A program made the position numbers and the translations under genes. Under the pieces are notes generated by a model that saw only the letters and a program-made list of their open reading frames with translations, did no database searches and was not told where the DNA came from. From assembly GCA_964453055.1 (NCBI GenBank), contig CAYVOD010000002.1:18564-82563 (forward strand): a stretch of DNA of 64,000 nucleotides, written 5' to 3'. Position 1 is the first letter of the stretch, and each line of letters begins with the position of its first letter. Below are positions 1 to 8,322 of this stretch, piece by piece. The stretch comes from UBA2256 sp964453055. Lineage in GTDB: Bacteria; Spirochaetota; Spirochaetia; Treponematales; Rectinemataceae.

Positions 1-233
1 TCGTCGGAGGCCCAGCGGGCAGAATCGTTGCATTCGCGGTCGGCCTCGTCGCCGCCCTCGGCCTGGTCCTCGCCGGCCATGGGCTCAATTTTCTCATGAC
101 AGTCCTCTCCGTGCTGGTGCACGGGGTGCGGCTCAATATGCTGGAGTTTTCCAGTCACCTCGGGATGGAGTGGTCGGGCTACGCCTACGACCCCTTACGG
201 GAAATTCCCGGAGAAACTGATACACAGGAGTGA
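1..233 (+). CDS. atpI: V-type ATP synthase subunit I, C-terminal fragment
   Basis: The window opens inside this gene. The reading frame starting at base 3 runs for 76 codons to a TGA at 231-233. It encodes two hydrophobic stretches, the second containing HGLNFLMTVLSVLVHGVRLN, and ends in MLEFSSHLGMEWSGYAYDP and a short polar tail. This matches the membrane C-terminus of the V/A-ATPase I (a-type) subunit, which forms the ion half-channels beside the K-ring. It lies four bases upstream of the K subunit gene, as expected in a V-ATPase operon. Only the last part is visible, so the ion-path arginine cannot be checked. Confidence 0.85.
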   Translation, partial: VGGPAGRIVAFAVGLVAALGLVLAGHGLNFLMTVLSVLVHGVRLNMLEFSSHLGMEWSGYAYDPLREIPGETDTQE

Positions 234-237
234 GAGT

Positions 238-660
238 ATGAACTTTGCCATGATCGGCGCGGCCTGCGCCCTGGGATTCTCCGCGACGGGTTCCGCGGTC
301 GGCGCCGGCATCGCTGGCCAGGCGGCTATCGGCGCCTGGAAGCATTCCTACATGACCAACAAGCCCGCTTCCTTTCTCTTAGTCGCGTTCGCCGGGGCTC
401 CCCTTACCCAGACCATCTATGGCTTCATCCTCATGAGCAGGATGATGGCCTCGACGGTGGATCCTTTTTTCGTACTCGCGGCGGGGATCGCCGGCGGCCT
501 CGCGATAGGCATGTCGGCCTATGCCCAAGGCCAGGCGGCTGCCGCCGGGTGCGACGCCTTCACCGAGACGGGCAAGGGCTATTCTAACTACCTAATCGTT
601 GTTGGACTCTGCGAAACCATAGCCCTCTTCGTGCTCGCCTTCATATTCGGCGCCGTCTGA
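238..660 (+). CDS. atpK: V-type ATP synthase subunit K (proteolipid)
   Basis: This is the membrane proteolipid whose ring rotates in the V-type ATPase. The 140-residue protein has four predicted helices in two hairpins, the double-size form typical of V-type rings. Each hairpin carries glycine-rich stretches (ALGFSATGSAVGAGIAGQAA and AAGIAGGLAIGMSAYAQGQA). The ion-binding glutamate is present in the last helix (E126 in LCETIALF). The matching place in the first hairpin reads PLTQTIYG without an acid, so there is one acidic site per two hairpins, as in other V-type K subunits. A GAG-type ribosome site sits just before the ATG. It follows the I subunit by four bases and is probably the last gene of the operon. 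Whether it carries protons or sodium cannot be decided from this alone. Confidence 0.93.
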   Translation: MNFAMIGAACALGFSATGSAVGAGIAGQAAIGAWKHSYMTNKPASFLLVAFAGAPLTQTIYGFILMSRMMASTVDPFFVLAAGIAGGLAIGMSAYAQGQAAAAGCDAFTETGKGYSNYLIVVGLCETIALFVLAFIFGAV

Positions 661-686
661 CCAAAGACGGGCCTCGATACTATAAT
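657..686 (+). promoter_or_regulatory. Predicted sigma70 promoter of ispG (near-leaderless)
   Basis: CTGACC at 657-662 and a perfect TATAAT at 681-686 are separated by 18 bases. The ispG ATG begins at 696, only nine bases after the -10 box, and no Shine-Dalgarno lies between them. Transcription would start about three bases before the ATG. Confidence 0.6.
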
Positions 687-695
687 CGGGCGCAG

Positions 696-1784
696 ATGAG
701 CCTTGAACGGCGCAGCGTCAAGGTCGGTTCCCTCTTCATGGGGGGGGATTGGCCTGTTTCCATCCAAACCATGTGGAAATCGCCCCTGCCTTCGCTCGAA
801 TCGGGGGAGGAAGAGACGCTTCAGCCGCTGATAGACGAAATTCGCACGCTCGAATCAATCGGCTGCCAGCTGCTCCGCTTCGCAGTGCCCGACGAAGCCC
901 AGGCCAGGTCCCTCGGGATTCTTTCCCGGCATAGCCCCATTCCCCTGGTGGCCGATATCCATTTCGACTGGCGCCTCGCCCTCCTATGCATGGATTATCC
1001 TATCGCCAAGATACGGATAAATCCTGGCAATATTGGCGCGCGCTGGAAGGTCAAGGAAGTGGCGGACAAGGCGAAGGCGCAGGGAGTGGCCCTGCGCATA
1101 GGAGTCAACGCGGGCTCTCTGCCTGAGGATTTGAGGGACGCGGAGGATGTAGCCGACGCCTGCGTAAGGGCGGCGGAACGGGAGATCGGTTATTTCGAGG
1201 AACTTGGCTTCTCGGATCTCGTCGTCTCCATGAAACTTAACGATCCGGCGGAGGTGGAGCGGGCCAACAGGATTTTTGCCGCGAAATATCCCCAGCCCCT
1301 CCATCTCGGCGTAACCGAAGCCGGCCCATTGATCAGCGGGATCGTTCGCAATACCGCCGCCCTAGTGCCCCTGCTCAAGGATCATATAGGCGCGACACTC
1401 AGGGTATCTCTCTCAGATACGATGGAAGCCGAGGTCCTGGCCGCGAGGGAAATTCTGGCTTGCGCCGGTGCCGGCGCCCCGGGCGTGAGAATTGTATCCT
1501 GCCCCCGCTGCGGCAGGGCTTCCTTCGATACGCACGCCTTCTTGAAACGTTGGAGCGACAGGCTTTACGCCATCGACCTTCCGCTGGAAATCGCCGTCAT
1601 GGGCTGCGTGGTCAATGGTCCGGGGGAGGCGAGACGGGCGGATTTGGGGATAACCGGAGCGGGGGAGTCGGTGCTGATATTTCGCAAGGGCGTTATTGTC
1701 GCAAGGGAAAAAATCCACCTGGCGGATAGGGTTTTCGAAGAAGCCTTAAACGAGTTGATCGACGAGGAAGAGTCGAAACGATAG
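696..1784 (+). CDS. ispG: 4-hydroxy-3-methylbut-2-en-1-yl diphosphate synthase
   Basis: IspG (GcpE) catalyses the penultimate step of the MEP isoprenoid pathway, reducing MEcPP to HMBPP with a [4Fe-4S] cluster. The 362-residue protein has the N-terminal TIM-barrel type region (VADIHFDWRLAL, IRINPGNIG) and the C-terminal cluster domain. The three cluster cysteines are visible: C269 and C272 in CPRCGR and C304 in GCVVNGPGEA. Its length fits the short bacterial form. The start is the ATG at 696, directly after a TATAAT box. dxr and ispE elsewhere in this window support a working MEP route. The next gene downstream is convergent. Confidence 0.95.
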   Translation: MSLERRSVKVGSLFMGGDWPVSIQTMWKSPLPSLESGEEETLQPLIDEIRTLESIGCQLLRFAVPDEAQARSLGILSRHSPIPLVADIHFDWRLALLCMDYPIAKIRINPGNIGARWKVKEVADKAKAQGVALRIGVNAGSLPEDLRDAEDVADACVRAAEREIGYFEELGFSDLVVSMKLNDPAEVERANRIFAAKYPQPLHLGVTEAGPLISGIVRNTAALVPLLKDHIGATLRVSLSDTMEAEVLAAREILACAGAGAPGVRIVSCPRCGRASFDTHAFLKRWSDRLYAIDLPLEIAVMGCVVNGPGEARRADLGITGAGESVLIFRKGVIVAREKIHLADRVFEEALNELIDEEESKR

Positions 1785-1816
1785 GCTGATTTCCCTTCTA
1801 TCGACTTTCTGCCCGC

Positions 1817-2146
1817 TTACGCTGAGGGCTCATCCTTGATTTTGCAGATGATCGAGCTGATCAGTTCCTTTATGAATGGATCTACGATCGAATATACCCT
1901 TCTAGTCTTGTGAACCTCTGAAGAAACGATTCCAGTCTTTTTGAGTATGGCCAGATGCTGGCTGATAACAGGCTGGGGCTGGTTGAGGCAGCGCCAGAGG
2001 TCCCCGACACAGGGGACATCCTGGTGTTCAATAAGGCATAGAATCTTCAGGCGAACGGGGTGCCCGACGGCTTTGAACTTGGCTGAAAAGGGTTCCAAAA
2101 GCTCCTCTCTGCATGCCGAAGTAACAACGTCCTTCATGTCGTCCAT
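1817..2146 (-). CDS. ArsR/SmtB-family transcriptional regulator
   Basis: A small winged-helix repressor of about 109 residues. The core reads FKAVGHPVRLKILCLIEH, then the recognition region PQPVISQHLAILKKTGIV and the wing VHKTRRVYSIVDP. This is the standard ArsR layout. In arsenic sensors the metal site is ELCVCDLC near helix 3. Here the matching stretch is PCVGDLWRCLN, which keeps two cysteines in a different spacing, with further cysteines nearby. A thiol metal or redox sensor is therefore possible but not proven. I chose the ATG at 2146 because TAGGGAT lies just upstream; an in-frame TTG at 2176 would add ten residues. No obvious target gene adjoins it, so autoregulation is the simplest reading. 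Confidence 0.85.
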   Translation of the reverse strand: MDDMKDVVTSACREELLEPFSAKFKAVGHPVRLKILCLIEHQDVPCVGDLWRCLNQPQPVISQHLAILKKTGIVSSEVHKTRRVYSIVDPFIKELISSIICKIKDEPSA

Positions 2147-2178
2147 AGTATCCCTACTTATTTTAGTTTTCAACACAA

Positions 2179-2207
2179 ACTATGTCGTATATGCAAAATA
2201 TATGCAA
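2179..2207 (-). promoter_or_regulatory. Promoter of the arsR-type gene with a direct-repeat candidate operator
   Basis: Read on the minus strand, TTGCAT (2207-2202) and CATAGT (2184-2179) are 17 bases apart, with a start expected near 2172. Two copies of TATATGCAA (2188-2196 and 2199-2207, plus strand), repeating every 11 bases, overlap the -35 box and the spacer. That is a plausible operator for the regulator itself. Confidence 0.5.
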
Positions 2208-2208
2208 G

Positions 2209-2715
2209 CTAATATCCCCCATATTTAGCCTTCGACGTCGAAGATTTGCCCGCCGCGCGGTTCAGTCTCGAGGAAGCCAGACCTTGGGTTGTGGAGGGGG
2301 AGGGGGGCGAAGGCTGGGAATCGTGGGCTTGCCGCATGTTTCGGCCCGGGGAGAGGAGGGTCGAGAGCTCTTTCGAAGTCTCGTCGGAAAGGGCGGGGCC
2401 CGAGCCGGGGAGAGTGGCCTCAAAGAGGACGCTCACGTTAGGCCAGGCACGAACGGGGCCTCCGGAGTCCGAGAGAAAGAGGACTACTTTAGTGGCATTT
2501 AAGTTTTTCGTGCACAAAAGCTGGGACGCGATCGCCTCCCAATGCAGGGGAAAGTCCATGCCGCGGATTATCAGAAGCTCCGGCCTCAGCTCCGGAAGGT
2601 TGTCAGCCAGTTTTACCGGATCCCGATAGCGGACTACGCTGTACTTATGGAGCCTGGATCGATGGGCGACGCTCCGGTAGAAAGCGTCGTCCTCGGATAA
2701 GATAACCGCAAACAT
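2209..2715 (-). CDS. Receiver-like protein lacking the phospho-acceptor, unknown function
   Basis: I do not recognise this 168-residue protein as a named family. The first 80 residues look like a response-regulator fold: FAVILSEDDAFYRSVAHRS at the start, LLIIRGMDF where a receiver has its phosphorylated Asp, and KVVLFLSD where it has the next strand. The acceptor position appears to be R/G rather than D, so phosphorylation is unlikely. The remaining half is Ser/Pro-rich, low in predicted structure and ends in KAKYGGY. It is transcribed toward the ArsR-type gene with a 62-base gap between this stop and that ATG. It may be a degenerate signalling domain or a spirochaete-specific protein. Confidence 0.6.
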   Translation of the reverse strand: MFAVILSEDDAFYRSVAHRSRLHKYSVVRYRDPVKLADNLPELRPELLIIRGMDFPLHWEAIASQLLCTKNLNATKVVLFLSDSGGPVRAWPNVSVLFEATLPGSGPALSDETSKELSTLLSPGRNMRQAHDSQPSPPSPSTTQGLASSRLNRAAGKSSTSKAKYGGY

Positions 2716-2736
2716 TCTCTGTTCGAGCCTCGCTGA

Positions 2737-2765
2737 TGGAATAAAATGGATACGAAGATTATACT
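2737..2765 (+). promoter_or_regulatory. Candidate promoter of mfd
   Basis: TGGAAT at 2737-2742 and TATACT at 2760-2765 are 17 bases apart. The roughly 54-base leader then carries AGGAAAG shortly before the ATG at 2826. Confidence 0.4.
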
Positions 2766-2825
2766 CAGGAAACGGCGGTCGAATACTCCGCTCGCCTTCA
2801 GGCTAATGGTCTAGGAAAGAATACG

Positions 2826-5800
2826 ATGGACGGAAGAGAACCGCAAGTACTTACAGAGCTATTGCAGCGACATGATGCGTATAAGGCCCTCGAGCGGCAA
2901 GTTCTGGCAGGCCGGTACCCTATCGAGCTGCAGGAAGCCGAGCCTGCTTTCCTGGCCCTTGCTGCGGCCCGCCTGGCGAAGAAGATCAAGGCCTCCCTGC
3001 TCATCGTTACGCCCAGCGACCGCGAAGCCGAAGACTTCAGCCAGGATCTCGAGTTCTTCGGGCTTCGCTCCAGGCTCCTGCCATGGTGGAAAACCGCCGC
3101 GTATAGACCGGCCGCCATTCGGTCCAAAACCTTCGGCGACCGCGCATCCGTGTTGGCCGAGCTTGCCCTGAAAGGACAGTCGATCCTGGTGGCCAGCCAT
3201 CGAGCCTTGTGCAATCCGGTTCCTCCCAAGGAATATTTCGCTTCCAAACTTCGGCTCCTGAAAAGAGGTTCCACCGCAGACCCGGGAGAAATTGTCGACC
3301 TTCTGGCGAAGTATGGGTATCTCAGGGTGCCCCGGGTGGCTCTGCCGGGGGAATTCGCCCAGAGGGGCGAAGTGCTCGATCTCTTTATGCCCGGAGACGA
3401 AAAAGCCTTGCGCATCCATCTGGATTACGACGAGATCGCGAGGATCACCAGTTTCGACGTTGAAACCCAGTCCGGACTCCAGGATAGGGGGGAGTGCCTC
3501 ATCCGGCCTTTGAAGGAAATCATCTGGGAACCTTCCATGGTCGCCGCTTTGTCGGAAAAAGCCGAAACGCTTCCCGGCTGCCCTGGCCGCATGGAGAGGG
3601 TATCCCAAGCCCTCGCGCTTGAGGGCGAGTACCAAGGCGAGGAAGCGTGGTACGGTCTTGCGTTCGACCGTATGCATTCGGTCCTCGATTACATGGATGA
3701 GGCGACTATAGTCCTCGCTCTCAACCGCGAAAGGCTGGATGCCCAGGATGAATCACTGCGCAAGGAATACGCGGGGATGTACAGGTCCGCCTTGCGGGAT
3801 GCGCCAGTCCCCCCGCCCGAGCGATCCTGTCTTTCCTTCTCGGCTATAAGAGAGGCGGCGCCTAGGCTCGTCAGCAGTTTCGCCCTCAAGGACAGCCAGC
3901 AGTCGGAACGTCTGCACATGGGATCGGAGCCGCCAAGGTCTTTCTTCGGCAACCTGCGCTATTTCAAGGAAGAGCTGGCCAACTTCGACGCCTTGGGTTT
4001 CCGGACCTGCATAGTAGCCTCATCGGAGGTCCAGGCCGAACGAATAAACAGCCTTTTGCCCGAATCGGGGGTAGAGATTTTCACGGGCTACCTTTCCGCC
4101 GGTTTTTCCTTGCCCGGGATAAAGCTCAGGGTAGTGCAGGAAGGAGAGATATTCGGGCGGAGAAAGAGGATACCCAAGAGTCTAGGCCAGGCCCGCAGTT
4201 CGGTGATCGACAGTTTCGTCGAGCTTTCGCCCGGCGATTACGTCGTGCATATAAATTACGGAATCGGGCGTTTCGCCAGCATAGAACGCATGAAGGTCCT
4301 GGGCAACGAAAGGGACTACATAAAAATCGAATATGCCGACGCCGAGACCGTCTTCGTTCCCATAGAGCAGGCCAACCTGGTCCAGCGCTATATCGGAAAC
4401 GAAGGCGAATCCCCTAGGTTGGACAAGTTGGGCTCCAAATCCTGGGAGAGCCGGAAGTCCAAGGTTCGGAAATCGGTAGAAGCCCTGGCCGAGCGGCTTA
4501 TTCGCATTTACGCAAGGCGCAAGACGGCGAAGGGTTTCGCGTTTCCGCCGGATGGGGAGTGGCAAGCCGAATTCGAAGCTTCCTTTCCGCACCAGGAGAC
4601 TCCGGACCAACTCCGCTGCGTGGAGGAGATAAAGCGCGACATGGAGCAGCCGCGGCCCATGGACAGGCTTGTATGCGGGGACGTGGGCTACGGCAAGACC
4701 GAGGTAGCCCTGCGCGCCTGCTTCAAGGCAATGGCCTCGGGCAAGCAGGTGGCCTTCCTGGCCCCGACCACAATTCTGGCTGAGCAGCACTTCGAAAACT
4801 TCGAGGAACGACTGAGAGACTATCCGATAAAAGCCGAAATGCTTTCCAGGTTGGTTGAAAAGAAAAAGCAGCGGAAGATCCTGTCTGAGCTGGCGACGGG
4901 CGGCATTGACATGGTGATTGGCACCCATAGGATTTTGCAGAAGGATGTCCGGTTCAAGGATCTCGGCCTTCTGGTCATCGACGAGGAACAGCGCTTCGGG
5001 GTCAAGGACAAGGAACGGCTCAAGGAGATGAAGGCGGGGATAGACTGCCTCACTCTCACCGCCACGCCCATTCCCCGTACCCTTCACATGTCCATGCTGA
5101 AGATACGGGACATGTCCATACTACAGACAGCCCCTGAACAGCGCCAGCCGATACAGACCTACGTGGAGGAGTTCAATCCCGATGTCGTCGCCAGGGCCAT
5201 CCATAACGAGCTTGAGCGGGGCGGGCAGATTTTCTACCTTCATAACCGCATAGAAAGCCTTCCGGAGGTTGAAAGCTTTCTGCGGGACCTGGTTCCGGAG
5301 GTTCTCACCGAGACTGCCCACGGGCAGATGAATCCCGGAGAACTCGAAGACATCATGCACCGCTTTATTCATGGAGCGTTCCACGTCCTCATATCCACCA
5401 CGATCATCGAAAACGGGATCGACATCCCGAACGTCAATACGATAATCATAGATCGGGCCGATTTTTATGGCATTTCCCAGCTTTACCAGCTGCGTGGGAG
5501 GGTGGGACGTTCCGACCGTCAGGCTTACGCCTACCTTCTCTATCCAGACCGCCGGGTCTTGAGCGAAATCGCCATGAAGAGGCTTCAAATCATCTCTGAC
5601 TTCACCGAACTAGGCTCCGGCTTCAAGATAGCCATGAAGGACCTGGAGGTGCGGGGCGCCGGCAACCTCCTCGGCAGGGAACAGTCGGGAGACATCTACG
5701 CCGTGGGCTTCGATCTTTACCTCAAGCTGCTGGACGACGCAGTGAGCGCTCTCTCGGGGACGGAAGCCCAGGAGGAGGAGCCGTACCTCGAGTTGGAATA

Positions 5801-6215
5801 TACCGGCTATATTCCGGACGATTACATTTCCATGCCGATGATAAAGATGGAAGTCTACAAAAAGATAGCGTCCATCTACAGGCAGGAAGAGCTGGATGGC
5901 CTGCAGGTCGAGCTGGAAGGGCGTTTCGGACCTCTCCCGGACGAACTCCTCTCCCTCCTTTCCCTGGCGGAAATACGGATTCTCTGCAGAAGGCTTTCGG
6001 TTTCCACCCTCAAGGAAAGGGCGGGGACGGTTACCGTGGAGTTCTCGAAGGTTTCGAAAATCTCGGTGGAAAGACTGCTGCGATTGATCAGGGAATCCAA
6101 CGGACTGGTGCGCCTGGACCCGAAAAGAGCCAACGCCATCGTGTTGCACACAAAGGCTATCGGGCTGCGGGAGAAGAGCGAATTCATACGGGAGCGCCTG
6201 GCTTCCTTGACCTGA
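2826..6215 (+). CDS. mfd: Transcription-repair coupling factor Mfd
   Basis: Mfd is a DNA translocase that removes RNA polymerase stalled at lesions and recruits UvrA. The 1129-residue length is normal. The order is: UvrB-like N-terminal module (VTPSDREAEDF, FAQRGEVLDLFMPGD), RNA polymerase-interacting CarD-like domain around residues 470-530 (PGDYVVHINYGIGRFASIE), then the superfamily 2 helicase core. Walker A is DVGYGKTEVALRA with K624 and the Walker B box is DEEQ at 719-722. Motif VI reads QLRGRVGRS and is followed by RVGRS-type translocation residues. The C-terminal TRCF domain follows (LELEYTGYIPDDYI). SD AGGAAAG precedes the ATG. The gene stands alone and faces the RsmI-like gene. Confidence 0.97.
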   Translation: MDGREPQVLTELLQRHDAYKALERQVLAGRYPIELQEAEPAFLALAAARLAKKIKASLLIVTPSDREAEDFSQDLEFFGLRSRLLPWWKTAAYRPAAIRSKTFGDRASVLAELALKGQSILVASHRALCNPVPPKEYFASKLRLLKRGSTADPGEIVDLLAKYGYLRVPRVALPGEFAQRGEVLDLFMPGDEKALRIHLDYDEIARITSFDVETQSGLQDRGECLIRPLKEIIWEPSMVAALSEKAETLPGCPGRMERVSQALALEGEYQGEEAWYGLAFDRMHSVLDYMDEATIVLALNRERLDAQDESLRKEYAGMYRSALRDAPVPPPERSCLSFSAIREAAPRLVSSFALKDSQQSERLHMGSEPPRSFFGNLRYFKEELANFDALGFRTCIVASSEVQAERINSLLPESGVEIFTGYLSAGFSLPGIKLRVVQEGEIFGRRKRIPKSLGQARSSVIDSFVELSPGDYVVHINYGIGRFASIERMKVLGNERDYIKIEYADAETVFVPIEQANLVQRYIGNEGESPRLDKLGSKSWESRKSKVRKSVEALAERLIRIYARRKTAKGFAFPPDGEWQAEFEASFPHQETPDQLRCVEEIKRDMEQPRPMDRLVCGDVGYGKTEVALRACFKAMASGKQVAFLAPTTILAEQHFENFEERLRDYPIKAEMLSRLVEKKKQRKILSELATGGIDMVIGTHRILQKDVRFKDLGLLVIDEEQRFGVKDKERLKEMKAGIDCLTLTATPIPRTLHMSMLKIRDMSILQTAPEQRQPIQTYVEEFNPDVVARAIHNELERGGQIFYLHNRIESLPEVESFLRDLVPEVLTETAHGQMNPGELEDIMHRFIHGAFHVLISTTIIENGIDIPNVNTIIIDRADFYGISQLYQLRGRVGRSDRQAYAYLLYPDRRVLSEIAMKRLQIISDFTELGSGFKIAMKDLEVRGAGNLLGREQSGDIYAVGFDLYLKLLDDAVSALSGTEAQEEEPYLELEYTGYIPDDYISMPMIKMEVYKKIASIYRQEELDGLQVELEGRFGPLPDELLSLLSLAEIRILCRRLSVSTLKERAGTVTVEFSKVSKISVERLLRLIRESNGLVRLDPKRANAIVLHTKAIGLREKSEFIRERLASLT

Positions 6216-6261
6216 ATCCCTGCCGATCCCCTGCCCGTGCATAGCCTTACAGGCCGTTAAC

Positions 6262-7023
6262 CTAGCGGCTATTTTTGGGCCGCATTCCCGCCTTCCTGCC
6301 GATAATGAATATCGCCGGCACCTTGCCGGGAGCGGGCAAGCCCGATTTACGCCACTTGGCGGCGGACGCGCTGAGGATCCGCTCTTCCGCTCCGCAGAGA
6401 TCCGAGGCTACGCAGAGCCACAGGCTATCCGGCAAAAGCTCGAGCAAATCATCAAAAAGCGCTTTATTCCTGTAGGGCGTCTCGATGAAGACTCTCGTCA
6501 TTCCGTCCTTGAGTGCGGTGGCGGCCATCCGGGTGACATAAGCCCTGCGCTCATCTCCGTTCTGTGGAAGATACCCTAAAAAGGAAAAACGCTGGGCGTC
6601 CAGTCCGGAAGCCACCAAGCCCAAAAGTATGGAGGATGGGCCGGACACCGGTACGACATCGATATTCTTTTCCCTCGCATAGGCTACCAAGGCCGCGCCC
6701 GGATCGGCGATGCATGGCATACCGGCCTCGGATAAGAAACCGCAATCCGCGCCTCGCTCGGCATCCTCGAGCAAGAACGGCAGCATGGATTCTCCGCTAT
6801 GCTCGTCCAGGACATTAAGCCTGAGGTTTTTCATTGCCTGGGCATCCTTGAATCGAGACAAAAGGCGCAGAGCGCTTCGTTCAGATTCTACGATGAAGGA
6901 TTCAAGGGATGAGTATAGACCTATAGCCTTGGCCGGCAGCTGAAGGGCAAGCTCGGCAGGATCCCATGCCGCGGGGGAATAGGCGCTTAAAGGGGCCGGA
7001 AGGAGAAACAGGCGGCCTCTCAA
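6262..7023 (-). CDS. RsmI-like SAM-dependent (tetrapyrrole-type) methyltransferase
   Basis: This 253-residue protein belongs to the tetrapyrrole methylase fold that includes RsmI, which 2'-O-methylates C1402 of 16S rRNA. Visible motifs are GFLSEAGMPCIADPGAALV, matching the RsmI SDAGTP(G/L)ISDPG box, and VPVSGPSSILLGLVASGL, matching VIPGPSA. FIETPYRNKALFDDLL corresponds to the FYEAPHR segment. The N-terminus (LFLLPAPLS) is shorter than in classical RsmI. It resembles the variant annotated simply as a SAM-dependent methyltransferase in spirochaetes and Bacteroidota. It overlaps the FAD-subunit gene by four bases as the last gene of the operon, although no functional tie to a molybdenum hydroxylase is obvious. 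Confidence 0.82.
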   Translation of the reverse strand: MRGRLFLLPAPLSAYSPAAWDPAELALQLPAKAIGLYSSLESFIVESERSALRLLSRFKDAQAMKNLRLNVLDEHSGESMLPFLLEDAERGADCGFLSEAGMPCIADPGAALVAYAREKNIDVVPVSGPSSILLGLVASGLDAQRFSFLGYLPQNGDERRAYVTRMAATALKDGMTRVFIETPYRNKALFDDLLELLPDSLWLCVASDLCGAEERILSASAAKWRKSGLPAPGKVPAIFIIGRKAGMRPKNSR

Positions 7024-7847
7024 AGGAATAGCCTCGCGAAAACATCCTCAAGCAGTGCGGTGAATGGCCTGGAATCGAAAAGTTCCATTTCTTCGAAGGC
7101 TTTCCTGTAGTCGGCCACAAAACCTCGGATTTCCCTGCGGGGAGTCGAAGTCTTTCTGCCCGATATTGACATTTCCTTATCCTTAAACCTGAAAGCCTTC
7201 TCTCCCGAAAAGACCAAGCGAAAATCCTCCACCTTGTCCCTGGATATATTCGCCATGCAGACGAACATGGCCGAATCGGAAGAGGGATATAGGGAAGCGC
7301 CCAGCTTTCGATAGTACACGAAATCATAACTATAGAGGGGGATCCTGATCCGGCTTAAGAGGCTTGCCTTCGGAATCAGCGGTCTGTAATCCTCGCCGCA
7401 GAGGTGACTCACGCTCGCCCAGCGAGTGCCCGAGGCTGAACGAAATTCAATCTGGGCTTCCATGCAGGAGAGAAAAGGCCAAAGATCGAGGAAGCGGCTC
7501 GCGCAGCAGAGATTGCCGCCGATTGTGGCGATATTGCGCAAACCGCGGTTACCTATCGCCCTGATTACGGCGCCGAGGGGCTCGGGAAGGCTCGCGGGGG
7601 CAAGGCTGAGAATGCCCGTGAAGGTTGTGCAGGCTCCCATTTCCAGAAACTGCTCTGTCCGCACTGTTTTTCGCAGTTCCTGGACTTTCGCTATGGAGGC
7701 GACTTGCTCGGGAAGGTCGATGGTTCTCGAAGCTTGGGAACCGACTATGGCGCTGCCGCCTGCGATGAGGAGAATATCGGGGTTTTTGCGGAGCAGTTCG
7801 AGAATTTCGGCTACATCTTGTGGAAAGAACACTTCGCTAAGCTTCAC
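7020..7847 (-). CDS. Molybdenum hydroxylase FAD-binding subunit
   Basis: This is the medium (FAD) subunit of a xanthine dehydrogenase-type enzyme, which passes electrons from the Fe-S subunit to the acceptor. The 275-residue protein starts with the usual FFPQDVAEILELLRKNP segment. It has the first flavin loop LIAGGSAIVGSQ (normally AGGTDL) and the second loop RNIATIGGNLCCAS, which is well conserved. The C-terminal CO_deh_flav_C-like part is present. It overlaps the Fe-S subunit by 11 bases and the methyltransferase by four, so translation is coupled. The first loop is divergent, but the fold assignment is secure. The substrate is unknown. Confidence 0.88.
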   Translation of the reverse strand: MKLSEVFFPQDVAEILELLRKNPDILLIAGGSAIVGSQASRTIDLPEQVASIAKVQELRKTVRTEQFLEMGACTTFTGILSLAPASLPEPLGAVIRAIGNRGLRNIATIGGNLCCASRFLDLWPFLSCMEAQIEFRSASGTRWASVSHLCGEDYRPLIPKASLLSRIRIPLYSYDFVYYRKLGASLYPSSDSAMFVCMANISRDKVEDFRLVFSGEKAFRFKDKEMSISGRKTSTPRREIRGFVADYRKAFEEMELFDSRPFTALLEDVFARLFL

Positions 7848-8322
7848 GACTGAATTTCCTCTTGTTCCGAAGCTCCGCCGCGAGCTTTACCGCCTTGATC
7901 AGGCCTATTGGATCGCTGCACGGACAAGATACCATATCCAGGGATTCCAGGATATCTTCGTCGCCGGGGAGAGGAATCCGGGATAGTAAATCGAAAATCG
8001 CCATGATTTTCGCCGTTCGGCAAAATGGGCAAGGCTGGGTGCCCGTAGCCTGAAAGGCCTTATCTATGTCTTTAGCTTCGGGATTTTTGACGATAGCTTC
8101 GAAGGTGAGAATAGTCGCTGCCCTTGCCTTGAAGGCAGGGACCAGGCAGGAGTGCACGATGCGGCCATCCATGAAGATCAGGCACTTGCCGCAGCGTCCT
8201 TGTAGACAGTCAGAATTAAGGCTTGAAAGCTTGAGCTCATTTCTCAGCACGTCTACCAGACGGTCGCCGCTTCTGGACTTTAAATGTCTTTGAACGCCGT
8301 TGACAGTGACATCGATTATCAT
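7837..8322 (-). CDS. Molybdenum hydroxylase [2Fe-2S] subunit
   Basis: This is the small iron-sulfur subunit, 161 residues, with two [2Fe-2S] domains. The N-terminal plant-ferredoxin cluster is DCLQGRCGKCLIFMDGRIVHSC, keeping all four cysteines. The second, all-helical cluster is formed by PCPFCRTAKIM and SCPCSD, again with the four expected cysteines, although the normal QCGYC and CRCTGY contexts are changed. Electrons should flow from the molybdenum subunit through both clusters to FAD. The gene overlaps the large-subunit gene by four bases and the FAD gene by 11. The conserved cysteines argue for a working electron chain even though the large subunit is divergent. Confidence 0.9.
   Translation of the reverse strand: MIIDVTVNGVQRHLKSRSGDRLVDVLRNELKLSSLNSDCLQGRCGKCLIFMDGRIVHSCLVPAFKARAATILTFEAIVKNPEAKDIDKAFQATGTQPCPFCRTAKIMAIFDLLSRIPLPGDEDILESLDMVSCPCSDPIGLIKAVKLAAELRNKRKFSREA

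Noticed and set aside
4182..5087. Long open frame antisense to mfd (301 codons)
   Set aside because: It lies wholly inside the conserved helicase core of mfd and has no ribosome site.
6216..6261. Possible bidirectional terminator between mfd and the RsmI-like gene
   Set aside because: Only four or five pairs form (TAGCC/GGCTA) with a long loop; the T run is partly the stop codon of the minus gene. Not convincing.
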